Source: an uncultured Woeseiaceae bacterium (GTDB lineage: Bacteria; Pseudomonadota; Gammaproteobacteria; Steroidobacterales; Woeseiaceae). Taken from it: 34,893 nucleotides of DNA. Location of the stretch: positions 1 to 34,893 of the forward strand of contig CALDZH010000026.1 of the NCBI GenBank assembly GCA_937944275.1, in the 5' to 3' direction. This document shows positions 22,822 to 31,901 of the stretch, piece by piece (positions within the stretch are counted from its first letter, which is position 1; each line of letters opens with the position of its first letter). A model generated the notes under the pieces. The model did no database searches. It was not told where the DNA came from and saw only the letters and a list, made by a program, of their open reading frames with translations. Made by a program: the position numbers and the translations under genes.

Positions 22822-23877
22822 ATGAAAAAAACACCGACCGTTGGTGAGATATTGCAAGCGAAGGGGGTTTCGCGACGCGGTTTTCTGAAGTATTGCGCCA
22901 CGACAGCGTCAATACTTGCACTGCCGCCCAGCATGATTCCACGTATCGCCGAAGCGATAGAGAACGCGCGCCGGCCCTCAGTCATCTGGCTGTCATTCCA
23001 GGAATGCACGGGGTGCACGGAATCGCTGACGCGATCCGCGTCGCCTACCGTCGAAGGGCTGATCTTTGACGCGATCTCGCTCGACTACCATCACACGCTG
23101 CAAGCAGCCGCCGGAGACCAGGCAGAGGCTGCTCGCCACGCGGCGATGGAAGAAAACGACGGTAGCTACCTCGTCCTTGTTGACGGGTCCATCCCGCTCG
23201 CCAATCCGGGCTATTCGACCATTGCCGGTATCAGCAATGTCGACATGCTGAAAGAAACAGTCGCCGGTGCAGCGGCGGTCGTATCGATCGGCAGCTGTGC
23301 TGCGTTCGGCGGTATCCCCGGGGCAGACCCGAATCCGACGGGTGCCGTTTCGGTCATGGACATCGTGACGGACAAACCGGTTGTCAACGTGCCCGGATGC
23401 CCGCCGATCCCGATGGTAATGACGGCTGTGCTGACGCAATTCCTGACCTTCGGCACGCTGCCGGATCTGGACAAGCACGGGCGCCCGATGGCGTTCTACG
23501 GCAAGACGATTCACGACCGTTGCTATCGCCGGCCATTCTACGAGCAGGGCAGGTTCGCCGAGACCTTCGACGACGAAGGCGCAAAAGCGGGCTGGTGCCT
23601 GTACAAGCTCGGTTGCAAGGGACCAATAACCTACAACGCCTGTGCCACGACCAAGTGGAACAGCGGCACGAGCTTCCCGATCGAGTCGGGTCATCCGTGT
23701 CTGGGTTGTTCCGAGCCGAACTTCTGGGACAAGGGTGGATTCTACGAGCCGCTCTCGACCGGCAAGTTCGATAGTGGCGAAAGACTCGCAGGTGCTGCCG
23801 CCGCTGGCGTAGCGCTAGGTGTCGCCGCCGCCGCAGCCGGACGTCGCAAACAATCAAAATTCGCTAAGGAGGGATGA
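22822..23877 (+). CDS. hynS: [NiFe] hydrogenase small subunit, group 1e (HynS)
   Basis: The 351-residue protein has a twin-arginine signal (SRRGFLKYC, Arg 18-19) and the proximal cluster motif C62-TG-C65 (QECTGCTES). It also has GSCAAFGG, GCPP and the medial/distal cluster cysteines (HDRCYRR, WCLYKLGCKGP, HPCLGCSE). It ends in an Ala/Gly-rich hydrophobic helix that anchors it on the periplasmic face. It carries electrons from the NiFe site to Isp1. The ATG at 22822 is set by a perfect GGGAGGA seven bases upstream; an earlier in-frame start at 22804 is rejected. The order S-isp1-isp2-L is diagnostic for the Isp-type group 1e enzymes of sulfur bacteria. Confidence 0.96.
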   Translation: MKKTPTVGEILQAKGVSRRGFLKYCATTASILALPPSMIPRIAEAIENARRPSVIWLSFQECTGCTESLTRSASPTVEGLIFDAISLDYHHTLQAAAGDQAEAARHAAMEENDGSYLVLVDGSIPLANPGYSTIAGISNVDMLKETVAGAAAVVSIGSCAAFGGIPGADPNPTGAVSVMDIVTDKPVVNVPGCPPIPMVMTAVLTQFLTFGTLPDLDKHGRPMAFYGKTIHDRCYRRPFYEQGRFAETFDDEGAKAGWCLYKLGCKGPITYNACATTKWNSGTSFPIESGHPCLGCSEPNFWDKGGFYEPLSTGKFDSGERLAGAAAAGVALGVAAAAAGRRKQSKFAKEG

Positions 23878-23878
23878 C

Positions 23879-24532
23879 ATGGACCTTCTGGAATTCGCAA
23901 GAGGCCCCGCACTTCAGTGGGCCGCCTACATACTCGTCGCAGGTTCGATCTGGCGCATCGTCGGCATCCTCCTGCTTAAGGAAAAGTCAGACTTCTCCGA
24001 GCCACGCAAACGAGCAGGCCTGGGCTCTGCTCTGAAGGTGGTCTACACGCGCAGTTTTACAGCGCCACCGTTTGCAAAAGCAACTATGTACCCGAAGATG
24101 ATGGCTTATGTGCAGCATGTTGGCCTGTTCGCGGTCGTCTTCCTGTTCGTGCCGCACATCATGTTTTTCAAGGGATTCCTGGGATTCGAGTGGCCGGGAT
24201 TGCCGAATAGCGTCATCTACGTGTTCGGCGTCGCAGCGGTCGTGGCAAGCCTTGCTCTCCTGATCCGACGCGTAACGAGCCCGGTGCTAAGACTGATCTC
24301 GAACTTCGACGACTACTTCAGCGGTTTCGTTGCAATCCTGCCAATCGCGACGGGACTCCTGATCCCGGTGCGATTGGGGATTCGTTACGAGGACCTGCTC
24401 GCCATCCACATTCTCTCCGTCGTGCTCTTCATGATCTGGCTTCCTTTCGGCAAGTTGGGGCACGTCTTCCTCGTGTTCATAACACGTGGAACAACCGGAA
24501 TAGCGTTTGAACGCAGGGGGGCCAAGACATGA
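23879..24532 (+). CDS. isp1: Isp1, cytochrome b-type membrane subunit of the hydrogenase
   Basis: The 217-residue NarI-like membrane protein has about five helices and conserved His in YVQHVG, VPHIM, AIHILSV and KLGHVF that can bind two b haems. It would move electrons from HynS across or into the membrane to quinone or to Isp2. GGAGG lies about 8 bases before the ATG at 23879; the longer reading from 23819 overlaps hynS and is rejected. It overlaps isp2 by four bases (ATGA). Confidence 0.92.
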   Translation: MDLLEFARGPALQWAAYILVAGSIWRIVGILLLKEKSDFSEPRKRAGLGSALKVVYTRSFTAPPFAKATMYPKMMAYVQHVGLFAVVFLFVPHIMFFKGFLGFEWPGLPNSVIYVFGVAAVVASLALLIRRVTSPVLRLISNFDDYFSGFVAILPIATGLLIPVRLGIRYEDLLAIHILSVVLFMIWLPFGKLGHVFLVFITRGTTGIAFERRGAKT

Positions 24533-25890
24533 CCACCGTTGACGGAAGACACAAACTCGATCGTGAAGCTGAACGGCTGGCGTATAAACCACCAGAGGTT
24601 CGTCACGACAAGCAAGGAGACATGGACTCCAATGAACGCATCGATAAAGCGATGTGGAACTTCCTGAAGAATTTCAATACACAGACGGCCTCTTACCTCG
24701 ATGGATGCCTGCACTGCGGCATGTGTGCCGATGCTTGTCATTTCCACGTGCGCACTGATGATCCGCAGTACACCCCGATCTGGAAGATCGAACTGTTCAA
24801 ACGCACGTACAAACGTAATGTTGGGCCGTTCGCTTTCTTCTATCGCCTGCTCGGCCTTAAACGCAAGGTTACGATCGAAGACCTGGAGGAATGGCAACAC
24901 CTGATCTACGACAGCTGCACGGTTTGCGGACGCTGCTCGCTCGTGTGCCCAATGGGTATTGATATCGCCGGACTCGTTTCGATGGCCAGGCACGGCATGT
25001 TCAAGGCAGGCCTGATTCCGCACGAGTTGCACGAAGTTGCCAAGAGAGCCGCCGAGACAGGTAGCCCACTGGGTATTACGCCCGACAAGTTCGAAGATCG
25101 CGTCGACTGGATGGCGGACGAACATGACGTAGAAATACCGATGGATGTCGACAAAGCAGACGTCCTGGCCGTCATGTCATCGATTGAAATTCAGAAATAC
25201 CCGCAGTCGATCGCCGCGACAGCTAAGATCCTCAACGCTGCCGGCGAAAGCTGGACCTTCAGGACAGACGGTTTCGAAGCAACCAACTTCGGCCTGCTAT
25301 CCGGCAATCCGGAATGGCAAAAAACGGCTTCAATGAAGTTGATCGATGCAGCAGTCAAGATTGGCGCCAAAACGCTGGTACTTCCGGAATGCGGACACGC
25401 GTATATGGCGTTACGCTGGATGGGGGCAAACATGTACGGCAAACCGTTGCCGTTCAAGGTCCTGCACATCTCCGAGTACCTCGCTGACGCTCTGAACACG
25501 GGCAAGATAACGGTGAAAAAGGTCGACAAGAGCGTGACCTATCACGATCCCTGCCAGGTTTCACGGCGTGGTGGCGCTACGCAGGCCGCACGTGATGTCA
25601 TCAGGCACCTTGGCGTCGATTTCCGCGAAATGGAATATGGCGGCGACTATAACTGGTGCTGCGGCGGCGGCGGTGGCGTCGTGACAATTACGCGAGCCGA
25701 TCCTCTCAGGCACCGGGTATTCAAGCTGAAAATGGACCAGGTCGAGAGTACCGAGGCCGACGAATTGTTGTCGAGTTGCGCCAACTGTCGTCAGAGTTTC
25801 GACGACTGCCAAGAACATTTCGGCTGGGACTACACCATGGGTAGCCTCATGGAAATGGTTGCCGAAAACCTTGAGGAGGGTCAATCATGA
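24529..25890 (+). CDS. isp2: Isp2, HdrD-like Fe-S subunit of the hydrogenase
   Basis: The 453-residue protein fuses an HdrC-like ferredoxin module (C60, C63, C66, C70 and C130, C133, C136, C140-P) with an HdrB-like CCG domain (C342, C377-C378, C417, C420). The second half starts with a partly degenerate copy (LPECGHAY, C288). Isp2 sits on the cytoplasmic side and is thought to hand hydrogenase electrons to a cytoplasmic acceptor, possibly a disulfide. It overlaps both neighbours by four bases, giving tight coupling. Its kinship with the sHdr B/C proteins in the same window is notable. Confidence 0.93.
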   Translation: MTTVDGRHKLDREAERLAYKPPEVRHDKQGDMDSNERIDKAMWNFLKNFNTQTASYLDGCLHCGMCADACHFHVRTDDPQYTPIWKIELFKRTYKRNVGPFAFFYRLLGLKRKVTIEDLEEWQHLIYDSCTVCGRCSLVCPMGIDIAGLVSMARHGMFKAGLIPHELHEVAKRAAETGSPLGITPDKFEDRVDWMADEHDVEIPMDVDKADVLAVMSSIEIQKYPQSIAATAKILNAAGESWTFRTDGFEATNFGLLSGNPEWQKTASMKLIDAAVKIGAKTLVLPECGHAYMALRWMGANMYGKPLPFKVLHISEYLADALNTGKITVKKVDKSVTYHDPCQVSRRGGATQAARDVIRHLGVDFREMEYGGDYNWCCGGGGGVVTITRADPLRHRVFKLKMDQVESTEADELLSSCANCRQSFDDCQEHFGWDYTMGSLMEMVAENLEEGQS

Positions 25891-27608
25891 GCTCTCGAAT
25901 TGTAGTAGATCCTGTTACACGCATCGAAGGTCACCTCCGCATCGAAGCACAGATGGAAGGCAACCAGATCGGCCAGGCCTACTCGTCCGGTACGATGGTG
26001 CGCGGCATCGAAATTATTCTGCAGGGTCGCGATCCACGCGATGCCTGGGCATTTGCACAACGTATCTGCGGTGTGTGCACGCTCGTACATGGTGTGGCAT
26101 CAATCCGTTCCGTTGAAAATGCTATCGGTGCGAAGATCCCGCCCAACGCGGAATTGATCCGTAACCTGATGATCGGTGCACAGTACATTCACGATCACGT
26201 CATGCATTTCTATCACCTGCATGCGTTGGACTGGGTGGACGTTGTATCGGCGCTCAGCGCAGATCCAAAAGCGACAGCCGCACTAGCCACATCACTAAGC
26301 AGCTATCCGCGTTCATCGGAAGGTTACTTCCGCGACGTTCAGAAGAAAGTGAAGGACTTCGTCGAGGCCGGCCAGCTTGGCATATTCGCGAAAGCTTACT
26401 GGGGTCACCCGGAATACAAGCTGCCGCCTGAGGCCAACCTGATGGCTGTCGCACATTATCTCGATGCGCTCGAATGGCAACGCGATGTTGCCCGCCTGCA
26501 CGCGATCTTCGGTGGCAAGAACCCTCACCCGAACTTCGTTGTCGGCGGCGCGCCCTGCCCGATCGACCTGAACTCTGACTCCGCCATTAATTCCAAACGG
26601 CTGTCCGAGGTTCAAGACATCATCAACAAGATGAAGGTATTTGTTGAGCAGGTCTATGTGCCTGACACACTGGCGATTGCGAGCTTCTACAAGGATTGGT
26701 TCTATCGCGGCGAAGGCCTCGGCAACTTCATGTGCTTTGGCGATCTGCCGGGCACGAGCATGGACGATCCGGATTCCTTCCTGTTCCCGCGCGGTGCCAT
26801 CCTGAATCGCGATATTTCTACAGTCCATGATATCGATTTCACGGATGAGAGCGGCATCCAGGAATTTGTGTCCAGCTCCTGGTACGACTACTCGAGCGGT
26901 AAGGAAGCCGGCCTGCATCCGTGGCTGGGCGAGACAAACCTGAACTACACGGGTCCGCAACCGCCCTATGATCAGCTCGATGTCGAGCAGTCGTACTCGT
27001 GGCTGAAGTCACCGCGCTGGCAGGGCCACGCGATGGAAGTCGGACCGCTGGCTCGCGTTCTGATGCTTTATGCGAAGGGGCACGACCTGACGCAGCATCT
27101 TGTGAACAGCACGCTGCAGCAACTCGATATTCCGGTTCGGGCACTGTTCTCGACGCTGGGCCGGACGGCTGCGCGCACCCTCGAAACAGCGGTACTCGCA
27201 GATGGCATGCAGGGTTGGCTCGATTCGCTCATTGGCAATATCAAGGCCGGCGATACGAAGACCTTCGACGAAACTCTGTGGGAACCCGAAAGCTGGCCGA
27301 AGAGCTGCAAAGGTGTTGGTGTCATGGAAGCACCGCGCGGCGCCCTGTCTCACTGGGTCGTTATCGAGAACGGCAAGATCGACAACTACCAGGCGATCGT
27401 TCCGAGTACCTGGAATGCCGGTCCGCGCGATCCGAACGGACAGCCGGGCGCCTACGAGGCAGCGCTGGAGGATGCACATGTCATGTACGATCCCGAGCAA
27501 CCGCTTGAGATCCTGCGCACGATCCACAGTTTCGATCCGTGTATCGCCTGTGCCGTTCATGTGACGGACCCTGAAGGCGAGGAACTGGTTCAGGTGGCCG
27601 TGCGTTAG
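25887..27608 (+). CDS. hynL: [NiFe] hydrogenase large subunit, group 1e (HynL)
   Basis: The 573-residue catalytic subunit has both nickel-binding motifs: R59-I-C61-G-V-C64 and, near the C-terminus, D-P-C552-I-A-C555-A-V-H558. The 15 residues after H558 are the peptide removed by the protease HupD, so the substrate and its protease are both encoded here. It oxidises H2 in the periplasm and is co-exported with HynS. The gene overlaps isp2 by four bases and is followed within 25 bp by a strong terminator, so it ends the operon. The hyp genes for Fe-ligand synthesis are not in the window. Confidence 0.96.
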   Translation: MSSRIVVDPVTRIEGHLRIEAQMEGNQIGQAYSSGTMVRGIEIILQGRDPRDAWAFAQRICGVCTLVHGVASIRSVENAIGAKIPPNAELIRNLMIGAQYIHDHVMHFYHLHALDWVDVVSALSADPKATAALATSLSSYPRSSEGYFRDVQKKVKDFVEAGQLGIFAKAYWGHPEYKLPPEANLMAVAHYLDALEWQRDVARLHAIFGGKNPHPNFVVGGAPCPIDLNSDSAINSKRLSEVQDIINKMKVFVEQVYVPDTLAIASFYKDWFYRGEGLGNFMCFGDLPGTSMDDPDSFLFPRGAILNRDISTVHDIDFTDESGIQEFVSSSWYDYSSGKEAGLHPWLGETNLNYTGPQPPYDQLDVEQSYSWLKSPRWQGHAMEVGPLARVLMLYAKGHDLTQHLVNSTLQQLDIPVRALFSTLGRTAARTLETAVLADGMQGWLDSLIGNIKAGDTKTFDETLWEPESWPKSCKGVGVMEAPRGALSHWVVIENGKIDNYQAIVPSTWNAGPRDPNGQPGAYEAALEDAHVMYDPEQPLEILRTIHSFDPCIACAVHVTDPEGEELVQVAVR

Positions 27609-27630
27609 CCGGAGCAACGCAACAAGGATT

Positions 27631-27669
27631 CGGGCCCGGACGCAACCAGCGTCCGGGCCCGTTTTTTTT
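27631..27669 (+). terminator. Intrinsic terminator of the hydrogenase operon
   Basis: A perfect 13-bp GC-rich stem (27631-27643 with 27649-27661) and 5-base loop is followed by eight T. In the opposite direction the hairpin is followed by a weak T tract only, so it acts mainly on the plus strand. Confidence 0.95.
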
Positions 27670-27680
27670 CGTCTTCTATC

Positions 27681-28286
27681 TCAGGCGTGCGACCAGTTGT
27701 CGGGATCTGACGAATCACCGGGCGACAAGCCGATGATGTCGCCATCCGTCGCCACGCCCAGACCAAGTACCGTCCGGTTCGCGTAACTGAAATAGGCTGT
27801 GACCTGGTTGATTTCCAGAATCTCCCCGTCGTCGAGCCCGGCTTCTCGCAGCGCGTCGATATCGGCTTTCGCAACCTCGCCCGGATTCAGAGTCAGGCTG
27901 GCGGCGTATTCGAGCCCGGCCAGTTCGGCGCCCGAGAAAGCGTCCGCGGGCATGTGATTCTGCAGCGCCTCCCTGATGTTCGCGGCCCGTTTGTCATCAT
28001 TGAGCAACCGCGCCATGCCGGCGAAATGGTGTTCGACGCAATACTGACAATCATTCAACGAACTGACATAGACACCAATTGCCTCGAGATAGGCTTTCGG
28101 CAGAGCATTTCGAGGATGATGCAGGACATACTTGTACAGCGTCATGTGTCCCTGCATCGTGTGCGGCCGCAAACTGTGGGCCAGCATGATGTTGTCGACG
28201 TTGTTATCCGGACCCTTGATGCGATCGTAGAGGTTCCGCAAGTCACCTGCAGATTCCTCATACGAGACCGTGTTGATCCAGGTCAT
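27681..28286 (-). CDS. AhpD-like/carboxymuconolactone decarboxylase-family protein
   Basis: The 201-residue protein has the AhpD-type redox site C80-Q-Y-C83 with H87 (CQYCVEHH). It belongs to the uncharacterised peroxidase-related branch, which reduces peroxides or acts as a thiol adaptor. Its ATG overlaps the stop of the FadB-like gene by four bases, so it is the second gene of that operon. Function with beta-oxidation (for instance removing peroxide) is inference. Confidence 0.86.
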   Translation of the reverse strand: MTWINTVSYEESAGDLRNLYDRIKGPDNNVDNIMLAHSLRPHTMQGHMTLYKYVLHHPRNALPKAYLEAIGVYVSSLNDCQYCVEHHFAGMARLLNDDKRAANIREALQNHMPADAFSGAELAGLEYAASLTLNPGEVAKADIDALREAGLDDGEILEINQVTAYFSYANRTVLGLGVATDGDIIGLSPGDSSDPDNWSHA

Positions 28287-30238
28287 GCGTTCTCTCCAAA
28301 ATACATCGGGCCGCCACGGTATGCCGGGAATCCATAGCCATAGACATACACGACATCAATGTCGCTGCTGCGCTGGGCAATACCCTCCTCTACGATCTTG
28401 CCGCCTTCTTCGTACAACGCCCTCGTCAGTCGATCGACGATCTCCTCATCGGCAATCTCGCGCCGCTCGAAGCCGAGTTCAGCCGCTGTCTCCTCGATGA
28501 TTTTGTGCACCTCCGGGCATGGCGTAGGTTTGCGGTGCTCGTCGTAGATATAAAATCCGGAGCCTGATTTCTGCCCGTGGCGGTCAGCCTCCACGAGATG
28601 ATCCAGCACCCGATAGCCTGCCGGGTCACCCTTCTCCGCGTCACTGAGGGCCTGACGAGCCTTGTACCCGACATCCAGCCCCGCGAGATCAAATACGCGA
28701 AGCGGGCCCATGGCCATGCCGAAGGCCTCCATCGCTCCGTCTACTTGCTCCGGCGTTGCCCCCTCGAGCAGCAGCAACTGTGACTGCAACCCGTACGGTC
28801 GCAACATGCGGTTGCCTATGAATCCGTAACAGACGCCCGATACCACGGGGACCTTGCGAATACGCTTTGCCAGTTGCATGCAGGTTGCCAATACATCGTC
28901 TGCCGTTTTCTCACCGCGCACGACCTCGAGCAGCTTCATTATGTGCGCCGGACTGAAAAAGTGGGTGCCAATAACATCTTCCGGCCGACTCGTGGCGGCC
29001 GCGATCTGATCGACATCCTGGTATGACGTGTTGGTCGCGAGAATCGCACCTTTCTTACAGACGCCGTCGAGCCGGGCAAAGATTTTCTTCTTCAGCCCCG
29101 GGTCTTCGAATACGGCCTCGATGACCATGTCAACATCGGCAAGCGCGTCGTAGTCCGTCGATCCGCTGATCAACGCCCGGCACTGCGCGGCCTTTTCTTC
29201 AGTCAGCTTGCCGCGCTTCACACTGCCCGCGTAATTTCTCTCGATGATCGACAGCCCGCGTTCGAGCGCCTCATCGCTGATCTCGATCATGGTCACCGGT
29301 ATACCGGCGTTGGCAAAACTCATCGCGATGCCACCACCCATCGTCCCTCCGCCGATGATGCCAACGCTGTCGACAGCTCTGACCGGGGTGTCTTTCGCGA
29401 GCCCGTCGACCTTGGCCGCCTGGCGCTCGGCAAAAAAGAAATGCCGCAACGCAGCCGACTGTTTGCCCTGCATGAGTTCCGAAAATTTCTGCCGTTCGAC
29501 CTTCATACCCTCGGCGAAGGTCCCTGTTGCGGCCGCTTCGACGCAATCGACGATGGCCAGAGGCGCCACCTGGCCGCGCGCGCGCCGGGTGACCGCTGCA
29601 CGCAGGGCGTCGAAATCGCCGAACTTCGGCGGGTCGATCTCGCTGGTCCGGCGGACTGGCGCGTCGCTGTCGAGCAGTTTGCGCACATAGGTCAACGCGC
29701 CCTCGCGAAGATCGCCTGCCACAATCTCGTCGACGAGTCCGAGCTCTTTTGCTCGGGAGGCTGCCACCGGCACACCTGACGTCATCAACTCAAGCGCCGC
29801 TTCAATACCGGCAAGTCTCGGCGTACGTTGCGTGCCGCCCGCACCGGGCAGCAAGCCCAGTTTCACTTCCGGAAGGCCGATTTTGGCTGATGGAACTGCG
29901 CACCGGTAGTGTGAAGCAAGGGCTGTTTCGAAACCGCCACCCAGGGCTGTTCCGTGGATCGCCGCAACAACGAGCTTGTCCGTCGACTCGATCGCGTTGA
30001 GCAACTCCGGTAACCATGGATCCTGGATCGGTTTCCCGAACTCCGAAATGTCCGCGCCCGCGAAGAAGGTACGCCCCTCGCAGATGATCAGCACAGCCTC
30101 GCTGGCATCGTTTTGCGCCTCGGTGATAGCGTCCAGGAGCCCCTGGCGTACAGCGTGCGACAGCGCGTTCACTGGCGGGCTATCGACCGAAATGACGCCG
30201 ATATTGCCTGTAAGCGTGTATTTGACGGGAGAAGACAT
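28283..30238 (-). CDS. Bifunctional enoyl-CoA hydratase/3-hydroxyacyl-CoA dehydrogenase (FadB/FadJ-type)
   Basis: The 651-residue protein has an N-terminal crotonase domain with catalytic glutamates E104 (GGGFETAL) and E124 (GLPEVKLGLLPGAGGTQ). An NAD-binding Rossmann motif (IIGGGTMGGGIAM, residues 294-306) and two dehydrogenase C-terminal domains follow. It performs two successive beta-oxidation steps. It is somewhat shorter than Escherichia coli FadB (729) and looks like the peroxisomal-type fusion. A thiolase partner is absent here. The gene is divergent from the AraC regulator across 77 bp. Confidence 0.94.
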   Translation of the reverse strand: MSSPVKYTLTGNIGVISVDSPPVNALSHAVRQGLLDAITEAQNDASEAVLIICEGRTFFAGADISEFGKPIQDPWLPELLNAIESTDKLVVAAIHGTALGGGFETALASHYRCAVPSAKIGLPEVKLGLLPGAGGTQRTPRLAGIEAALELMTSGVPVAASRAKELGLVDEIVAGDLREGALTYVRKLLDSDAPVRRTSEIDPPKFGDFDALRAAVTRRARGQVAPLAIVDCVEAAATGTFAEGMKVERQKFSELMQGKQSAALRHFFFAERQAAKVDGLAKDTPVRAVDSVGIIGGGTMGGGIAMSFANAGIPVTMIEISDEALERGLSIIERNYAGSVKRGKLTEEKAAQCRALISGSTDYDALADVDMVIEAVFEDPGLKKKIFARLDGVCKKGAILATNTSYQDVDQIAAATSRPEDVIGTHFFSPAHIMKLLEVVRGEKTADDVLATCMQLAKRIRKVPVVSGVCYGFIGNRMLRPYGLQSQLLLLEGATPEQVDGAMEAFGMAMGPLRVFDLAGLDVGYKARQALSDAEKGDPAGYRVLDHLVEADRHGQKSGSGFYIYDEHRKPTPCPEVHKIIEETAAELGFERREIADEEIVDRLTRALYEEGGKIVEEGIAQRSSDIDVVYVYGYGFPAYRGGPMYFGENA

Positions 30239-30315
30239 GCGAGCTCCTTTGCAAATGGCGGCACACTCTGTATCGTTGAATGCGCTACCCGAAACTACTG
30301 GGTGACTAATAAGAA
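30239..30315. promoter_or_regulatory. Divergent gap between the FadB-type gene and the AraC gene
   Basis: This 77-bp region must carry the start sites of both genes. GAGCTC and purine-rich AAAGGAGC on the minus strand supply the ribosome-binding site of the FadB-type gene. I see no clear -35/-10 pair. CTAATAAGAA lies just before the regulator start. Confidence 0.3.
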
Positions 30316-30702
30316 ATGATGTACAGGCAACTCACAGAACAAGCTGAGAAGTACCTGCGGTCCTTGTATCAACAAGACGATATCGCAGGCCAGCTAAAAC
30401 GCAAGCTCGCCGACCTTATGGCGCGTGGTGAAGCCAACGCCGATGCTGCCTGCCGTGCCCTCCGGCTCAGCCGCCGGACGTTGCAGCGCCGCCTCAAGGC
30501 GGAAAAGACCAGTTTTCAGAAGGTCCTCACCGAAGTTCGCGCCGAACTTGCCGTGAACTACCTCAAGGATGCGCGGCTCAAGTCGCTCGAGATTGCCATG
30601 CTGCTTGGCTACTCGAACATCAGTTCGTTTACCACGGCGTTCAAGTCCTGGTACGACGTCCCGCCCGCAGAATACCGTCAGAAGTTTCTCGCGCTGCGCT
30701 AA
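30316..30702 (+). CDS. Short AraC-family regulator (DNA-binding domain only)
   Basis: The 128-residue protein consists almost only of the AraC-type domain. The first helix-turn-helix is ACRALRLSRRTLQRRLK (about residues 46-62), the second helix-turn-helix lies around LEIAMLLGYSNISSFTTAFK, and the PPAEYR end is typical of the OruR/ArgR-like branch. The about 200-residue ligand-binding half is missing. No in-frame remnant is visible upstream, where the frame is closed by stops, so it is either a true short regulator or an old truncation. It may control the divergent FadB-type gene. The ribosome-binding site is weak (AATAAGAA). Confidence 0.82.
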   Translation: MMYRQLTEQAEKYLRSLYQQDDIAGQLKRKLADLMARGEANADAACRALRLSRRTLQRRLKAEKTSFQKVLTEVRAELAVNYLKDARLKSLEIAMLLGYSNISSFTTAFKSWYDVPPAEYRQKFLALR

Positions 30703-30711
30703 GACGTCCGC

Positions 30712-31896
30712 CTAGTACTGCACTTTCTCGGCAACCGTTGCCCACCGCTGGTCCTGGACCTGGTACAGGTTTAGGTAGTTGGTCGCAACGTGCTTGGCAG
30801 GCCCCAGCGACAATTCCAGGTTGCCGAACGGGTCCTGGTAGGTGCGTATGCTTTCGAGACCCTCGATAAGCCTCTCCACCGTAAGATCGGGGCCCGCACG
30901 CTCCAGCGCAATGACCGTCAGGTCCGCACAGAGATATCCGATTACCGCCTGGGCAGCCGGTTCTATCCCGAAGCGCTCTTCATAGCTCGCCTGCCAGCGA
31001 CCGACCCAGGTGTCAGGCTCGACGATCGAAAAATCCGGTACATAGAACGGCGCGACAGCGTACATGCCGTTCATTCCGCCATCCGCTGCCGCAGGTATCT
31101 CCGGCAGGTACGGCACCATGTTAGTGACAACCGTGCCCTCCCAACCGGTATCCCGCACCGCGGTATAGAGAAGAATTGTGTCCTTGATGAACGAACCAAG
31201 AAACAGCAGCTCGCAGCCCGAATTCTTGATGCTTGTCGCGGTCCCCACGAAATCGGTTTCCGAGCCCTTGTGACGACCCGCATAGACGCTCTCAAGACCC
31301 AGTTCTTCAACGATTGCCTCGTAGCCCTCGACGGATTCAGCGCCGTAATCGGTCGCCGGCGCCTGCACGCATACTTTCTGGAATCCTTCCTTCTCCACCA
31401 TGTAGCGAATCGCGCCACGTACCTGGTCCTGGTAACTGAGGTTAAACGCAAACTTCAACGGGTGCAGGGGCTCGTACATCGAGCGCGCCGCGGTCAACGG
31501 AAACAGGCTCGGCACATTCGCCTCGAACAAGCGATCAAACGTCGCATGATTCATGGGCGTACCCATCGCACCCAGCATCGCAAAGATCTCATCAACATTG
31601 ATGAGCTTGTTAACCGCTTTCACGGCCAACGGAACCTGGTACTGAGCATCTTCTACGCGGAACTCGACCTTGCGCCCGTGCACGCCGCCTGCTTCATTCA
31701 GCTCAGCAAAGCGCATGCGCATGCCATTGATCATGGGGACCCCCCAGATCGCGAGGGGACCGGAAAGATCATTATGCGAACCGATTGTAATAGCCGTGCC
31801 CGTGACACCACGTGGCAGGTCGCCTGCCGGCTCGCTGTCCCCGCCCCCACAAGCAACCAGCGTTACTGTAAAAATCAGCGTCAAAAATTTCTTCAT
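30712..31896 (-). CDS. ABC transporter substrate-binding lipoprotein (LivK-like)
   Basis: A 394-residue type I periplasmic binding protein of the branched-chain amino-acid family. It has a lipoprotein signal (MKKFLTLIF to LVAC, Cys 16 from this ATG), then a GGGDSEP linker and the leucine-binding fold beginning at AITIGSHNDLSGPLA. The substrate could be an amino acid, a short fatty or aromatic acid; pairing with an acyl-CoA synthetase favours a carboxylic acid. An in-frame GTG at 31905 overlaps the preceding stop and is an alternative start, but the ATG gives the cleaner signal peptide. It ends 9 bp from the convergent AraC gene. Confidence 0.9.
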   Translation of the reverse strand: MKKFLTLIFTVTLVACGGGDSEPAGDLPRGVTGTAITIGSHNDLSGPLAIWGVPMINGMRMRFAELNEAGGVHGRKVEFRVEDAQYQVPLAVKAVNKLINVDEIFAMLGAMGTPMNHATFDRLFEANVPSLFPLTAARSMYEPLHPLKFAFNLSYQDQVRGAIRYMVEKEGFQKVCVQAPATDYGAESVEGYEAIVEELGLESVYAGRHKGSETDFVGTATSIKNSGCELLFLGSFIKDTILLYTAVRDTGWEGTVVTNMVPYLPEIPAAADGGMNGMYAVAPFYVPDFSIVEPDTWVGRWQASYEERFGIEPAAQAVIGYLCADLTVIALERAGPDLTVERLIEGLESIRTYQDPFGNLELSLGPAKHVATNYLNLYQVQDQRWATVAEKVQY

Positions 31897-31901
31897 GCGT
31901 G

